A stretch of DNA of 52,705 bases from an uncultured Clostridium sp. (GTDB lineage: Bacteria; Bacillota; Clostridia; Clostridiales; Clostridiaceae), in NCBI RefSeq assembly GCF_934754915.1, contig NZ_CAKVKB010000011.1:1-52705 (forward strand), written 5' to 3'. Within the stretch, counting starts at the first letter, position 1; every line of letters starts with the position of its first letter. Shown piece after piece: positions 8,116-16,295 of this stretch. The translations under genes were made by a program, and so were the position numbers. Below the pieces are notes generated by a model. The model made no database searches and was not told the DNA's origin. It saw only the letters and a list, made by a program, of their open reading frames with translations.

Positions 8116-8298
8116 ATCGTACATTTTATCATCATCAAAATATAATACAGATTCTGTTTCTCTGCAATATTTTACGCACATACATTGAGCCAATTTTCTA
8201 GGACATCTATAACACAGACAAGTTAAATCTTTTCCATTACAGTTTCCTTTCTTTAATTCCACACAGTCGCTACAGTTTACTCCATTTCCTGCTGCCAT
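8113..8298 (-). CDS. Small cysteine-rich protein, function unknown
   Basis: About 61 residues starting MAAGNG. AAGGAG lies 11 nt before this ATG; a GTG three codons earlier sits only 2 nt from the ribosome site and is less likely. Nine cysteines are grouped as CSDC, C, CLC, C, CMC and C, followed by an acidic C-terminal tail (YFDDDKMYD). The spacing suggests a zinc- or Fe-S-binding knuckle rather than disulfides, since there is no signal peptide. I do not recognise a named family. It is an independent unit: it has its own terminator and lies between the serine operon and the wall hydrolase gene. Confidence 0.7.
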   Translation of the reverse strand: MAAGNGVNCSDCVELKKGNCNGKDLTCLCYRCPRKLAQCMCVKYCRETESVLYFDDDKMYD

Positions 8299-8371
8299 AA
8301 TTATCACTACTCCTTAAAAATTATACTGCTACATTAAATCTTAACTCAAAGTTCTTGAATGTCAACAAATC

Positions 8372-9778
8372 TTAATAGTTAGGTTCATCAATATATATGT
8401 ATCCATACAAATATTCTTTAGAATATATTTCTTGATAATTAAAACATTCTCCATGCCATGCAGATTCGGATATATACACTTTATCATTATCTACTTTTTC
8501 TACCACAGCAACATGTCCAAATCCACCTGATCCTGGAAGATCTGCTTTCCATACTGCAATAGCTCCCACTTTAGGTTCAGAACCATATCTATATTTCCCA
8601 CTTTTTAAGTTTGCATTCCACCATTCATATGCATTGCCTATAAGATTGGCTTCAGTCGGTTGCTTTCCTGTTAACTCCCATATACGTCCCCATGCATACC
8701 ATGTACAATTTCCCTTAATTTGTTCACCTGTACTCTTAAAAAATGGAGGAGATAATCTTACTTTATAGAATATATTTGAATCAGAATAATAATGTATATC
8801 ATTTTTATCTGGTTCTGTAGTTCTGATTCCTCCTAAAGTAACTTTAATATTCTCTTTAGGTTTATCCTTGTCATTATTTTCAATACTATTTTCCTCAGAT
8901 TCCTTTCTGTCCACAACTGTGTCTTTATTTGTTTCACTTGAAGAATTAAAAAAGGATTCATTATTATCTACTGGTTTATCAAAACTTATCCAATCAGCAC
9001 TTACCCATGCTGTCATGTTGTTAAATTTAATAGGATAAAATCCATTTTTTCTTTCTCCTGTAATAATAATTTCAGTTCCTCTTGGAAGTTTTCCTAAAAC
9101 AGCTGAATTCACATCTGAATCTGAACGCACATTTAAAATGCCACTATTAGTATTAACATATCCAGTAATTGTATAGTCTTCTTTGGAATCAATTATTGTT
9201 TCTTTATCAGAATTAGTTTCATTTTCACTTATAAGAGCTCCACCTTCTGAAAATTTATAGACCTTTCCATCAATACTTAATTCACCTTTTTCCAATTTTC
9301 CATTTATCCCTGCATAGTACCATGTTCCATTATCATCAATCCATCCAGTTTTCATGATACCACTGTCATCAAACATATACCATTCTCCATTTATTTGAAC
9401 CCATCCAGTATCCATGTTTCCGCCACTAGACATATAATACCACTTTTCATTATCTTGAACCCAGTCCGTCTGCATTACTCCAGAATTATTAAAGTAATAC
9501 CACTTATCATTAATTAATTCCCATCCAGTACTCATTTCTCCATCATTGTTAAATCGATACCATTTGTCATTATCTTTAAACCACCCTGTATTCATATAAC
9601 CATTTTCATCAAAATGATACCATTTATTATCTACCTGTTTCCATCCATTAATTTTTTGTCCATTTTCCATCCAAATCCATTTGTCACTTTCTTTATTCCA
9701 TTCTGCAGAAACAGGTATAGAAATTGTAAAACTCATAAAAATACCAAAAATTATTTTTCTAATATACGACCTTTTCAC
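8372..9778 (-). CDS. Secreted CW-repeat / SH3 / CHAP cell-wall hydrolase
   Basis: A 468-aa exported protein. Residues 1-25 are a signal peptide (KR.YIRK, hydrophobic stretch, then PVSA cleavage site). Residues about 26-185 hold roughly seven 20-residue Trp/Tyr/Gly-rich cell-wall-binding repeats (pattern GW...W..F...G.M.TGW). About 203-262 is a bacterial SH3 domain (NVRSDSDVNSAVLGKL). About 345-465 is a CHAP amidase/endopeptidase domain with the cysteine in GNCTWYAWG and the histidine in GFGHVAVVEKV. It likely cuts or remodels peptidoglycan outside the cell. The start codon is GTG with AAGGGG upstream. A Ser/Asn/Asp-rich linker separates the SH3 and CHAP domains. Confidence 0.92.
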   Translation of the reverse strand: MKRSYIRKIIFGIFMSFTISIPVSAEWNKESDKWIWMENGQKINGWKQVDNKWYHFDENGYMNTGWFKDNDKWYRFNNDGEMSTGWELINDKWYYFNNSGVMQTDWVQDNEKWYYMSSGGNMDTGWVQINGEWYMFDDSGIMKTGWIDDNGTWYYAGINGKLEKGELSIDGKVYKFSEGGALISENETNSDKETIIDSKEDYTITGYVNTNSGILNVRSDSDVNSAVLGKLPRGTEIIITGERKNGFYPIKFNNMTAWVSADWISFDKPVDNNESFFNSSSETNKDTVVDRKESEENSIENNDKDKPKENIKVTLGGIRTTEPDKNDIHYYSDSNIFYKVRLSPPFFKSTGEQIKGNCTWYAWGRIWELTGKQPTEANLIGNAYEWWNANLKSGKYRYGSEPKVGAIAVWKADLPGSGGFGHVAVVEKVDNDKVYISESAWHGECFNYQEIYSKEYLYGYIYIDEPNY

Positions 9779-9890
9779 TGCTTTTTCCCCTTTTTACTTC
9801 ATTATTTAATAAAATGTCATTCATATAACACTTAATAAGTTTTTTAACTTTATCTTCTCTTGTTGATTTTAATTATGTAAAACAATAAAT

Positions 9891-10020
9891 CCATATATTA
9901 CAAGATAAAACTGCATTTAAAATTTATCTCATCAATGAAATATCAAAAAAATCTTAAAAAGATTTCGTCCTTTATTCATTATAAATTATTAAATGTTCAT
10001 TATTAATTGTAATATATATA
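9891..10020 (-). repeat. Dispersed intergenic repeat, copy B (full length)
   Basis: About 130 bp. On the minus strand it reads ATTACAATTAATAATGAAC, then GACGAAATCTTTTTAAG, then TTTGATATTTCATTGATGAG, then TTTTATCTTGTAATATATGG. The same blocks in the same order occur in copy D (17645-17773) and, more diverged, in copy E. Ends are AT-rich and roughly inverted relative to each other. Confidence 0.65.
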
Positions 10021-10130
10021 AAAAACTATCATACTTCATATCAAAATTCCACCTATTACATATTATATTATAATAATCCATATAACAAACTAAAAATATA
10101 TATTTTTAGAAAATTTATACTAAACAAAAA

Positions 10131-10233
10131 ATACTTGTCCAACAAAAAGGTTTTTTAACATATATTTATACTTAATAAACAAAATATTTGTATTAATATA
10201 AAACATATATAAAACCTTATTGTAGACAAGTAT
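10131..10233. repeat. 103-bp near-perfect palindrome, MITE-like, possibly also the bofA terminator
   Basis: ATACTTGTCCAACAAAAAGG at the left end is matched, inverted, by CCTTATTGTAGACAAGTAT at the right end, and the interior continues as an imperfect inverted repeat (TTTATACTTAATAAACAA against TTTGTATTAATATAAA). The element starts and ends with TA, as expected for Tc1/mariner/IS630-type MITEs. On the minus strand it is followed by ATTTTTTG and lies just after bofA, so it may serve as a terminator. Confidence 0.6.
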
Positions 10234-10248
10234 AATTAAAATTTCAAC

Positions 10249-10518
10249 TTATAAAAATAATACAATTAATGCTATAACTACAACTCCAGGAATACCTAAA
10301 AAACCTGCAATCAACGCCGTTATGGGATTGATTGGTAATGTGAAGCTTGTATTAAGACCAATTATCCCTAGATTAGAAGTTATAATATTAACTATATATA
10401 ATAAAATAACTCCTGCTATCCCATTTATAAGTATTTTTAATGGCCATTTTAAAAGTTTTATTAAAAGAAATAAAACAACAATTCCTATTAAGCCATATAA
10501 AATATATTGTTCACTCAT
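10249..10518 (-). CDS. bofA: BofA, pro-sigma-K processing inhibitor
   Basis: An 89-aa membrane protein with two to three hydrophobic segments (about 6-24, 31-50, 65-89) and the C-terminal INPITALIAGFLGIPGVV signature of BofA. In Bacillus it restrains the SpoIVFB protease in the forespore outer membrane and so times sigma-K activation. It marks the organism as a sporeformer lineage. Position right after yaaL and recR is the conserved Firmicutes order. It is 27 bp downstream of the DUF2508 gene and probably co-transcribed with it. In clostridia lacking a SpoIVF complex its role is less clear. Confidence 0.9.
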   Translation of the reverse strand: MSEQYILYGLIGIVVLFLLIKLLKWPLKILINGIAGVILLYIVNIITSNLGIIGLNTSFTLPINPITALIAGFLGIPGVVVIALIVLFL

Positions 10519-10545
10519 AATTAACTCCTGATATATTTTTTCTAT

Positions 10546-10824
10546 TTATTCAACTACTTTTAAATTTTTTTCATATATATAATCATATCCGACTTGAATA
10601 TCCATAGATCTCGCTATTGATAACAAATAATCATATCTTTTTCTTGCTACATTTTCTGAATAAATGGCAACTTCTATAAGTGTCTCATCACTGACATTAT
10701 TAAACATACTGCGTGCTGCATTAATTTCTTTTTTTGCTTCTTCCATTTCCTGCAGAAGATTTTCATAAAATCGGGATGAATCTGTGTCATTTAATACATA
10801 TTTTAGAATCTTTTTTCTGTTCAC
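10546..10824 (-). CDS. yaaL: DUF2508 (YaaL-like) protein
   Basis: A 92-aa charged, largely helical cytoplasmic protein; the stretch LLQEMEEAKKEINAARSMFNNVSD (given here in part: EEAKKEINAARSMF) and the YSENVARKRYDYLLSIA segment fit the DUF2508/YaaL family. No biochemical function is known. It sits between recR and bofA exactly as yaaL does in Bacillus subtilis, which supports the assignment. ATG preceded by GGAGGGAT. A spacer of 243 bp separates it from recR, so it may have its own promoter. Confidence 0.82.
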   Translation of the reverse strand: MNRKKILKYVLNDTDSSRFYENLLQEMEEAKKEINAARSMFNNVSDETLIEVAIYSENVARKRYDYLLSIARSMDIQVGYDYIYEKNLKVVE

Positions 10825-11035
10825 ATAAATCCCTCCAAAAAAGTTCTTATTATAATTTTATCCATTTTTGGAATTATTTATGCATGCCTTAAATAAAATT
10901 TAATAAATATCTATTATTAAATTTTATCTACCTTGTAACAAATTATTAATATATTAATATAATATGAGTATAAGAAGCTTTTCACTCATGTCAAACAAAA
11001 ACTTCTAACTCCCATCTATGTAACACCTTTTTCTA

Positions 11036-11062
11036 GGAATCCAAAGACCCTCTTTGGATTCC
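11036..11062. other. 12-bp perfect hairpin after recR
   Basis: GGAATCCAAAGA, three-base loop, TCTTTGGATTCC. It lies 6 bp after the recR stop. On the minus strand it is followed by TAGAAAAAGG, not a T-run, so it is not a standard terminator in that direction; on the plus strand ATTATTTATATTTC follows. It may protect the recR mRNA 3' end or pause polymerase. Confidence 0.55.
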
Positions 11063-11067
11063 ATTAT

Positions 11068-11667
11068 TTATATTTCTTTTCTTCCTTCAAGAGCTTTTGA
11101 TAAAGTAACTTCGTCAGCATATTCAAGATCTCCGCCTACTGGTATTCCTGCTGCAATTCTTGTCACTTTTACATCTAAGGGTTTTAATACCTTTGAAATA
11201 TACATTGCTGTAGCTTCTCCTTCAATATTAGGATTAGTAGCTAATATAACTTCTTTTATGTCAGAATTCATTCTAGCTACAAGCTCTCTTATTCTTATAT
11301 CCTGAGGTCCTCTTCCCTGCATTGGTGATATATTTCCATGAAGCACATGATAGACACCATTATATTCTTTCACTTTTTCCATGGTCATAATATCTTTTGG
11401 CTGCTCAACAACACAAATCGTTCCTTTATCTCTATTTGGATTTGAACATAAAGAACATGGATCTGAATCTGTAAAATTTCCACATACAGAACAATATTTT
11501 ATTGTTCCTCGTGCTTTTACTAAAGCATTTGCAAATTCTTTCACTTCATCTTCAGGAAGATTTAATACATGGAGTGTCAGTCTTTGTGCTGTCTTCTTTC
11601 CTATACTTGGAAGCTTTGCAAATTCTTCTATTAATTTTTCTATGGCTACTGGATAAAATTCCATCAT
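11068..11667 (-). CDS. recR: Recombination mediator protein RecR
   Basis: DNA-binding clamp of the RecFOR pathway that loads RecA at gaps. The 199-aa protein has the N-terminal helix-hairpin-helix (LPSIGKKTAQRLTLH, about 19-33), a C4 zinc finger (CSVCGNFTDSDPCSLC, about 58-73) and a Toprim domain (VVEQPKDIM, about 81-89, and the NPNIEGEATAMY acidic segment, about 145). It ends VTRIAAGIPVGGDLEYADE.TL, the RecR tail. Gene order dnaX-ybaB-recR is conserved in most bacteria. The terminator after ybaB and a 305-bp gap suggest a separate transcript. Two adjacent ATG codons make the start uncertain by one residue. Confidence 0.97.
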   Translation of the reverse strand: MMEFYPVAIEKLIEEFAKLPSIGKKTAQRLTLHVLNLPEDEVKEFANALVKARGTIKYCSVCGNFTDSDPCSLCSNPNRDKGTICVVEQPKDIMTMEKVKEYNGVYHVLHGNISPMQGRGPQDIRIRELVARMNSDIKEVILATNPNIEGEATAMYISKVLKPLDVKVTRIAAGIPVGGDLEYADEVTLSKALEGRKEI

Positions 11668-11769
11668 AATTTCTAATATCTCCTTTTATTCCTAATTATA
11701 CTTTACACATTTATTTTTATTGTTCATATGCAACTATCAAATTACTCTATATATTTCAATAATAAAACT

Positions 11770-11838
11770 ACATAATAATTAAAGAAATCTTGAAAAGATT
11801 TCATCATTTATTGTTCATTGCTAATTAGAATCTATATA
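11770..11838 (-). repeat. Dispersed intergenic repeat, copy C (partial)
   Basis: On the minus strand: CTAATTAGCAATGAACAAT, then GATGAAATCTTTTCAAGATT and TCTTTAATTATTATGTAG. Matches the left two thirds of copies B and E (GAAATCTTT...AGATTT hairpin core). It lies in the recR-ybaB gap; apart from this and the terminator I see nothing else in that gap. Confidence 0.5.
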
Positions 11839-11903
11839 TGATAATATAATTTTTTAATTTTCTTAAATTATCTATTATTATTAATCAAATTACAATCTTT
11901 CAT

Positions 11904-11950
11904 TTAAAAAAGCATACAAGCTGATGGATAATCCAACATTCCTGTATGCC
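11904..11950 (-). terminator. Intrinsic terminator after ybaB
   Basis: GCATACAGG pairs with CTTGTATGC (one mismatch), with an inner TGGA/TCCA hairpin, followed on the minus strand by TTTTTT. It is 23 bp past the ybaB stop and ends the dnaX-ybaB transcript. Confidence 0.82.
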
Positions 11951-11972
11951 ATATTCAACCAATTAAAACCAA

Positions 11973-12311
11973 TTAGAATAGTCCACCCATTCCACCAGTT
12001 AATTTACCCATTTTACTTGAAGTTTCTTCATCAGCTTTCTTCATTGCTTCATTAACAGCACTTAGCACTAAATCTTCAAGCATTTCAACATCATCTGGAT
12101 CTACAACTTCTGGTTTTATGTTTATAGCAGATACTTCCTTCTTTCCAGTTACCTTAACTACTACAGCTCCGCCACCTACAGATGCTTCAAATTCTTTGCT
12201 TTCGATTTCTTTCTGCATATCTTCCATTTGCTTTTGAAGTTTTTGAGCCTGTTTCATAAGATTATTCATGTTTCCGCCGCCAAAACCTCCTGGGAATCCA
12301 CCTCTTGCCAT
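11973..12311 (-). CDS. YbaB/EbfC family nucleoid-associated protein
   Basis: A 112-aa small DNA-binding protein. The N-terminus is Gly/Phe-rich (MARGGFPGGFGGGNMNN), then a helix NLMKQAQKLQKQMEDMQKE, then the beta/helix core VEASVGGG-like, with EVVDPDDVEMLEDLVLSAVNEA near residues 68-89 and a Gly-Met-Gly-Gly tail. These fit YbaB/EbfC, a dimer that binds DNA without strong sequence preference. It is 85 bp downstream of dnaX, as almost universally, and is ended by a strong terminator. Confidence 0.95.
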   Translation of the reverse strand: MARGGFPGGFGGGNMNNLMKQAQKLQKQMEDMQKEIESKEFEASVGGGAVVVKVTGKKEVSAINIKPEVVDPDDVEMLEDLVLSAVNEAMKKADEETSSKMGKLTGGMGGLF

Positions 12312-12396
12312 AAAAAATCCTCCTCTTCATTCTTTAAATATCATTTTTTTATTATAAAACATCTTCAGATAATAAACAAGTTTCACATAAATTTCA

Positions 12397-14046
12397 CTAT
12401 TCATCGTATACTTCAAATGGTATTCCATCTATTTTACTTTTAATCATCTGTTCATTATTTATTATATCTTCTTTTTCTTCTATAAGAGTATAATTAACTA
12501 TTACTTTTTCCCCTAAAACTTTAGAAAATACTTCATTTACTACTGGCTTAAAATCAGGATTTTCAAGTCTAGGCTTACTTTTAGAATATAGTTCATTAAA
12601 ACCTATTGTAACAATTCCATTTTTAAAAGAATAAGGTTTTCCTGTAAGTAAAGACGCATGAATTACCCTTGCCCTCATAGATTTAAACATCTCCAATATC
12701 TCAGTCCATGACCTTGCCACATCATCAATAGTAAGTTTTGAATCTTTATTAAAGCCTTCACTAAAATCTGCTTCTGGAACTTTTGCTTTATCATCCGCTT
12801 TTTTATGCACTCTTGATATTGTGTCATTTACATTATCCCGTACTATTTCATTTTTCTCATTTGATTCGCCTTTTACAATTTGAATTGATCCATTTTTCAA
12901 ATTTTCTTCTAATCTATTTATTCTTGTTAAAATAACTTCATTTGATGTATCATATTCTATTTTGCACATTTTTATTATAGATAATTCCAAATATAATCTG
13001 CTTTGTTTGCTCATTTTAGAAGTAACTTCTGCTTCTTGAAGAATTCTGATATCTCTCATTATTTCTTCCACACGTATTTTTCGTCCCTGTTCCCTCATCA
13101 ATGTAATATTTTCAAGGGACATATCCAAAACTTCTTCTGGATTAGTAGTAACTTTTATCATAAGAAGATTTCTAAAATGAGCTATCAAATCTTTTATAAA
13201 CAACTGTATATCTTTTCCCGAATATACAAGTTTATCAACTATAATCATTGATTTTTCTATATTTTTTTCTATTATTGAATCAGTAATATTAAATAAATAT
13301 TCATTAGTAACTAATCCAAGAATACCTACAAGATCTGTATAATTTATCTCATTCTCACCCATTGCAATAGCCTGATCTAAAATACTTAAAGCATCTCTCA
13401 TCGCACCATCGCATACCCTTGCAATAAGATCCAGACTCTTTTCTTCACATTGAACATTCTGAGCCTCTGTAATTTTTCTCAATCTATCAGATATTTCTTT
13501 ATGATTAATTCTTTTAAAGTCAAATCTTTGACATCTTGAAAGGATTGTTATTGGAAGTTTCTGAGGATCTGTTGTTGCAAGTATAAAAACCACGTTAGCA
13601 GGAGGTTCTTCTAAAGTTTTTAAAAATGCATTAACAGCAGAAATACTAAGCATATGTACTTCATCTAAAATATAAACTTTATATTTTGCCTCTTGAGGTG
13701 GATATTTTGTATCATCTATAAGTGTCCTTATATCTTCAACTTTATTATTAGATGCTGCATCCAGTTCAGTTACATCTATAGCTAATCCTTCATTTATTTT
13801 CCTGCACATTTCACACTTATTACATGGCTCTCCATCTTGTAGATTAAGACAATTTAGAGCTTTAGCCATTACTTTTGCAGTAGATGTCTTACCTGTACCT
13901 CTTGTTCCACAAAAAAGATATGCATGTGCTACCCTGTCATTTATGATTTCATTTTTTAATGTTGTAGTTATGTGTTCCTGACCAACTACATCATCAAAAG
14001 TTTTTGGTCTCCATTCTCTATATAATGCTGTATAACCCAAAGGCAT
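12397..14046 (-). CDS. dnaX: DNA polymerase III subunit gamma/tau
   Basis: Clamp-loader ATPase that ties the replicative polymerase to the sliding clamp. The 549-aa protein begins with YTALYREWRPKTFDDVVGQEHI. It has Walker A GTRGTGKTS (about 47-55), a zinc module (CLNLQDGEPCNKCEMC, about 66-81), Walker B LDEVHM (about 128) and the SRCQRF sensor (about 170). Domain III follows, then a variable charged linker (about 385-450) and a tau-type C-terminal domain. An internal frameshift site for gamma is not obvious. ATG preceded by AGAGGTGAC. It heads the dnaX-ybaB transcript. Confidence 0.97.
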   Translation of the reverse strand: MPLGYTALYREWRPKTFDDVVGQEHITTTLKNEIINDRVAHAYLFCGTRGTGKTSTAKVMAKALNCLNLQDGEPCNKCEMCRKINEGLAIDVTELDAASNNKVEDIRTLIDDTKYPPQEAKYKVYILDEVHMLSISAVNAFLKTLEEPPANVVFILATTDPQKLPITILSRCQRFDFKRINHKEISDRLRKITEAQNVQCEEKSLDLIARVCDGAMRDALSILDQAIAMGENEINYTDLVGILGLVTNEYLFNITDSIIEKNIEKSMIIVDKLVYSGKDIQLFIKDLIAHFRNLLMIKVTTNPEEVLDMSLENITLMREQGRKIRVEEIMRDIRILQEAEVTSKMSKQSRLYLELSIIKMCKIEYDTSNEVILTRINRLEENLKNGSIQIVKGESNEKNEIVRDNVNDTISRVHKKADDKAKVPEADFSEGFNKDSKLTIDDVARSWTEILEMFKSMRARVIHASLLTGKPYSFKNGIVTIGFNELYSKSKPRLENPDFKPVVNEVFSKVLGEKVIVNYTLIEEKEDIINNEQMIKSKIDGIPFEVYDE

Positions 14047-14167
14047 GTCACCTCTCTATTTATCTTAAATATATCCTTATTATACACTACTGATACTTCA
14101 ATTCAAAATATCTATAAATAATTGAATTTATGTATTTATTTCAGTTAAAATTAAAATAATATCTTAG

Positions 14168-14173
14168 TATAAT
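14168..14173 (+). promoter_or_regulatory. Possible -10 element for the VOC gene
   Basis: A perfect TATAAT 47 bp before the VOC start codon. The -35 region (AT-rich) is poor, so this is only a candidate. Confidence 0.35.
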
Positions 14174-14220
14174 TACTTTTACTTTTATAAATAATCTTTA
14201 AAGGAGAGATTTCTTCAATT

Positions 14221-14628
14221 ATGTCAAAGAAAATTATTCATCATGTATGTATCCAAACAAACAAATATCATGAATCACTGGATTTTTATACAAAAATACT
14301 CGATTTTGAAATTATTCATGAAACTAAAAATTTTCATAATCGAGAATATAACACTTGGCTCAAATGTGAAAATTTTATGATTGAACTGCAAACATCTAAA
14401 AATAATACCACATTAAATGAATATAATACTTTAAATGAAGGAATTGTTCATATGTGCTTTTATGTTGATGATATTCATTCAGAATATGAAAATATAAAAA
14501 AATGCGGCTATTCAAATTTTAAAATAAAAAATGAAAAAGAAATATATAAAGTCGAAGATGGATATCTTTTTAAAGTAAAAGCTCCAGAAGGAACAGAAAT
14601 CGAATTTAGAGATAGCTTAATCATCTAA
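14221..14628 (+). CDS. VOC superfamily (glyoxalase/bleomycin-resistance fold) protein
   Basis: A 135-aa single VOC domain made of two beta-alpha-beta-beta-beta units. Possible metal ligands are the histidines in KKIIHHVCIQT (about 5-6), H in EGIVHMCFYVDD (about 81) and the glutamate in GTEIEFRD (about 128). The family includes glyoxalase I, epimerases and resistance proteins; nothing here fixes the substrate. AGGAGAG lies 12 nt upstream of the ATG. It is the first of three plus-strand genes (with thyA and folA), but a 148-bp gap and a separate ribosome site suggest an independent unit. Confidence 0.8.
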   Translation: MSKKIIHHVCIQTNKYHESLDFYTKILDFEIIHETKNFHNREYNTWLKCENFMIELQTSKNNTTLNEYNTLNEGIVHMCFYVDDIHSEYENIKKCGYSNFKIKNEKEIYKVEDGYLFKVKAPEGTEIEFRDSLII

Positions 14629-14776
14629 ATAATATAGTATATTTTTATAATTTTCCAAGTATTTTTCTCTAATAATTAAATAAATTTGTTATTAATATAA
14701 TTAGGAATGATTTTTTGCTTTCAAGTATATGATACAATAAATGTACACTATATATTAAATGGAGGAATTTATATTA

Positions 14777-15568
14777 ATGAGTACTTATGATGATAAATAT
14801 TTATCAATTGCTAAAGATATATTAGAAAACGGCTATTACGATAACAATAGAACTGGTATGCCTACTTATAAGCTGCCTCATCAAATAATGCAGTTTAACT
14901 TAGAAAAAGAATTTCCTATTTTAACAACAAAATTTGTTGCATTTAAAACTGCTGTAAAAGAACTTTTATGGATATTCAAAGATCAATCAAACAGTGTTAA
15001 AGAATTACAGGAACAAAATGTCCATATATGGGATGAATGGGAAATGGAAGATGGTACTATAGGTACATCTTACGGATGGGTTGTTAAGAAGTTCAACCAA
15101 ATTGACAAATTAATTGATGCATTAAAAAATAATCCTCAAGACAGAAGAATGATGCTTAACTTATGGCAATGGGATTATCTTGATAGTGGTGCATTGTACC
15201 CTTGTTGTTGGGCAACTATGTGGGATGTAACTGATGGAAGACTTAACTGTATGCTTGTACAGCGTAGTGGTGACTGGCCACTTGGAGTTCCTTTCAATAC
15301 CAGCCAATATGCAGTTTTAGTACACTTATTAGCTCAAGTCACAGGACTTAAGCCAGGATTATTTACACATGTAGTAAATAATGCTCACATTTATGAAAAT
15401 CAAGTTGAAGGAATGAAGACTCAATTAACTAGAAAAGATGATAGTTATGATGCTCCAAAGCTTTGGATTAATCCAGAAATCAAAAATTTCTACGACTTTA
15501 CACCAGATGATATAAAACTTGTTGATTACAAGCATCATGAATCAATAAAAATGCCAGTATCGGTTTAA
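14777..15568 (+). CDS. thyA: Thymidylate synthase
   Basis: Methylates dUMP to dTMP with methylenetetrahydrofolate, releasing dihydrofolate, which the next gene recycles. The catalytic motif YPCCWATMWDV carries the active-site cysteine (about residue 145). Other ThyA hallmarks are DRRMMLNLWQW, LNCMLVQRSGDWPLGVPFNTSQYAVL (in part: QRSGDWPLGVPFN) and HVVNNAHIYENQ. I place the start at the ATG at 14777 (MSTYDDKY): it has TGGAGGA about 10 nt upstream, whereas the in-frame ATG at 14759 overlaps that ribosome site. Resulting length 263 aa, normal. folA follows after 28 bp, forming a thyA-folA pair. Confidence 0.96.
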   Translation: MSTYDDKYLSIAKDILENGYYDNNRTGMPTYKLPHQIMQFNLEKEFPILTTKFVAFKTAVKELLWIFKDQSNSVKELQEQNVHIWDEWEMEDGTIGTSYGWVVKKFNQIDKLIDALKNNPQDRRMMLNLWQWDYLDSGALYPCCWATMWDVTDGRLNCMLVQRSGDWPLGVPFNTSQYAVLVHLLAQVTGLKPGLFTHVVNNAHIYENQVEGMKTQLTRKDDSYDAPKLWINPEIKNFYDFTPDDIKLVDYKHHESIKMPVSV

Positions 15569-15596
15569 TTCATATTAAATTTAAGGAGGGCTATAT

Positions 15597-16088
15597 ATGT
15601 TTTCATTAATCGTAGCTGTTGCTGATGAAAATGTAATCGGTAAAAATAACAAATTAATATGGCATCTTTCAGAAGATCTGAAAAGATTCAAATCTATTAC
15701 TTCAGGACATACAATGCTTATGGGAAGAAAAACTTTTGAATCACTTCCTGGAGTACTTCCTAACAGAAAACACGTAATAATTACGCATGATAATAATTAT
15801 TCTGTTGGTTCTAATCAGGTTTCTACAATTACTGATTTAGATTCATTTATAAAGGAGCATGAAAATTCAGAGGAAGAAATCTTTGTTATTGGTGGTGCCG
15901 AAATTTACAGACAGCTACTGCCACACTGCAACAAGCTTTATATTACTAGAGTTCATAAATCTTTTGAAGGTGACACTTTCTTTCCTGAAATAGATTTCTC
16001 TAAATTTATTAAAGATTATGAATCAGATAAAATAACTGATGAAAAAAGTGGAATTGAATTTTCTTTTATAAATTTCATAAGAAAATAA
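15597..16088 (+). CDS. folA: Dihydrofolate reductase
   Basis: NADPH-dependent reduction of dihydrofolate to tetrahydrofolate; target of trimethoprim. The 163-aa protein has the usual DHFR order: MFSLIVAVADENVIGKNNKLIWHLSEDLKRFK (in part: NVIGKNNKLIWHLSEDL, with the catalytic acidic residue near 26), GHTMLMGRKTFESLP with NADPH-contacting MGRKTFE (about 42), NRKHVIIT and IFVIGGAEIYRQLLP (about 95-109). AAGGAGG lies 9 nt upstream. It is coupled to thyA, which makes its substrate. A perfect 13-bp hairpin with a T-tail follows. Confidence 0.96.
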   Translation: MFSLIVAVADENVIGKNNKLIWHLSEDLKRFKSITSGHTMLMGRKTFESLPGVLPNRKHVIITHDNNYSVGSNQVSTITDLDSFIKEHENSEEEIFVIGGAEIYRQLLPHCNKLYITRVHKSFEGDTFFPEIDFSKFIKDYESDKITDEKSGIEFSFINFIRK

Positions 16089-16093
16089 TATAT

Positions 16094-16133
16094 GCCGATA
16101 TATGAACTAAGCATTTCATATATCGGCTTTAAT
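16094..16133 (+). terminator. Terminator of thyA-folA
   Basis: GCCGATATATGAA, eight-base loop, TTCATATATCGGC, then TTTAATT. Perfect 13-bp stem 5 bp after the folA stop. Confidence 0.9.
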
Positions 16134-16146
16134 TAAATTTCAGAAA

Positions 16147-16192
16147 AAGAAAATGAGGGTATTTCATTTACATGAAATCCCCTCATTTTCTT
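16147..16192. terminator. Long hairpin between the convergent folA and SRP RNA transcripts
   Basis: AGAAAATGAGGG.ATTTCA pairs with TGAAATCCCCTCATTTTCT (one bulge). On the minus strand it is followed by TTTTCTTTTTCTG, so it backs up termination of the SRP RNA transcript; on the plus strand the T-tail is weaker. Confidence 0.75.
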
Positions 16193-16250
16193 ATCCTATT
16201 GATTGTGTCCTATATTGTTAATCCTATTGAAGAATAACCTATTTAATTCA

Positions 16251-16282
16251 GTAAAAATTTCTTCATATTAAGCATGAAGAAT
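16251..16282 (-). terminator. SRP RNA terminator
   Basis: On the minus strand TTCTTCAT, a seven-base loop, ATGAAGAA, then ATTTTTAC, starting about 15 nt after the predicted 3' end of the SRP RNA. Confidence 0.75.
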
Positions 16283-16295
16283 CATTAATTAATAA

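Noticed and set aside
11036..11062. Intrinsic terminator of recR
   Set aside because: Perfect hairpin but no T-run on the recR strand; listed only as a hairpin of unknown role.
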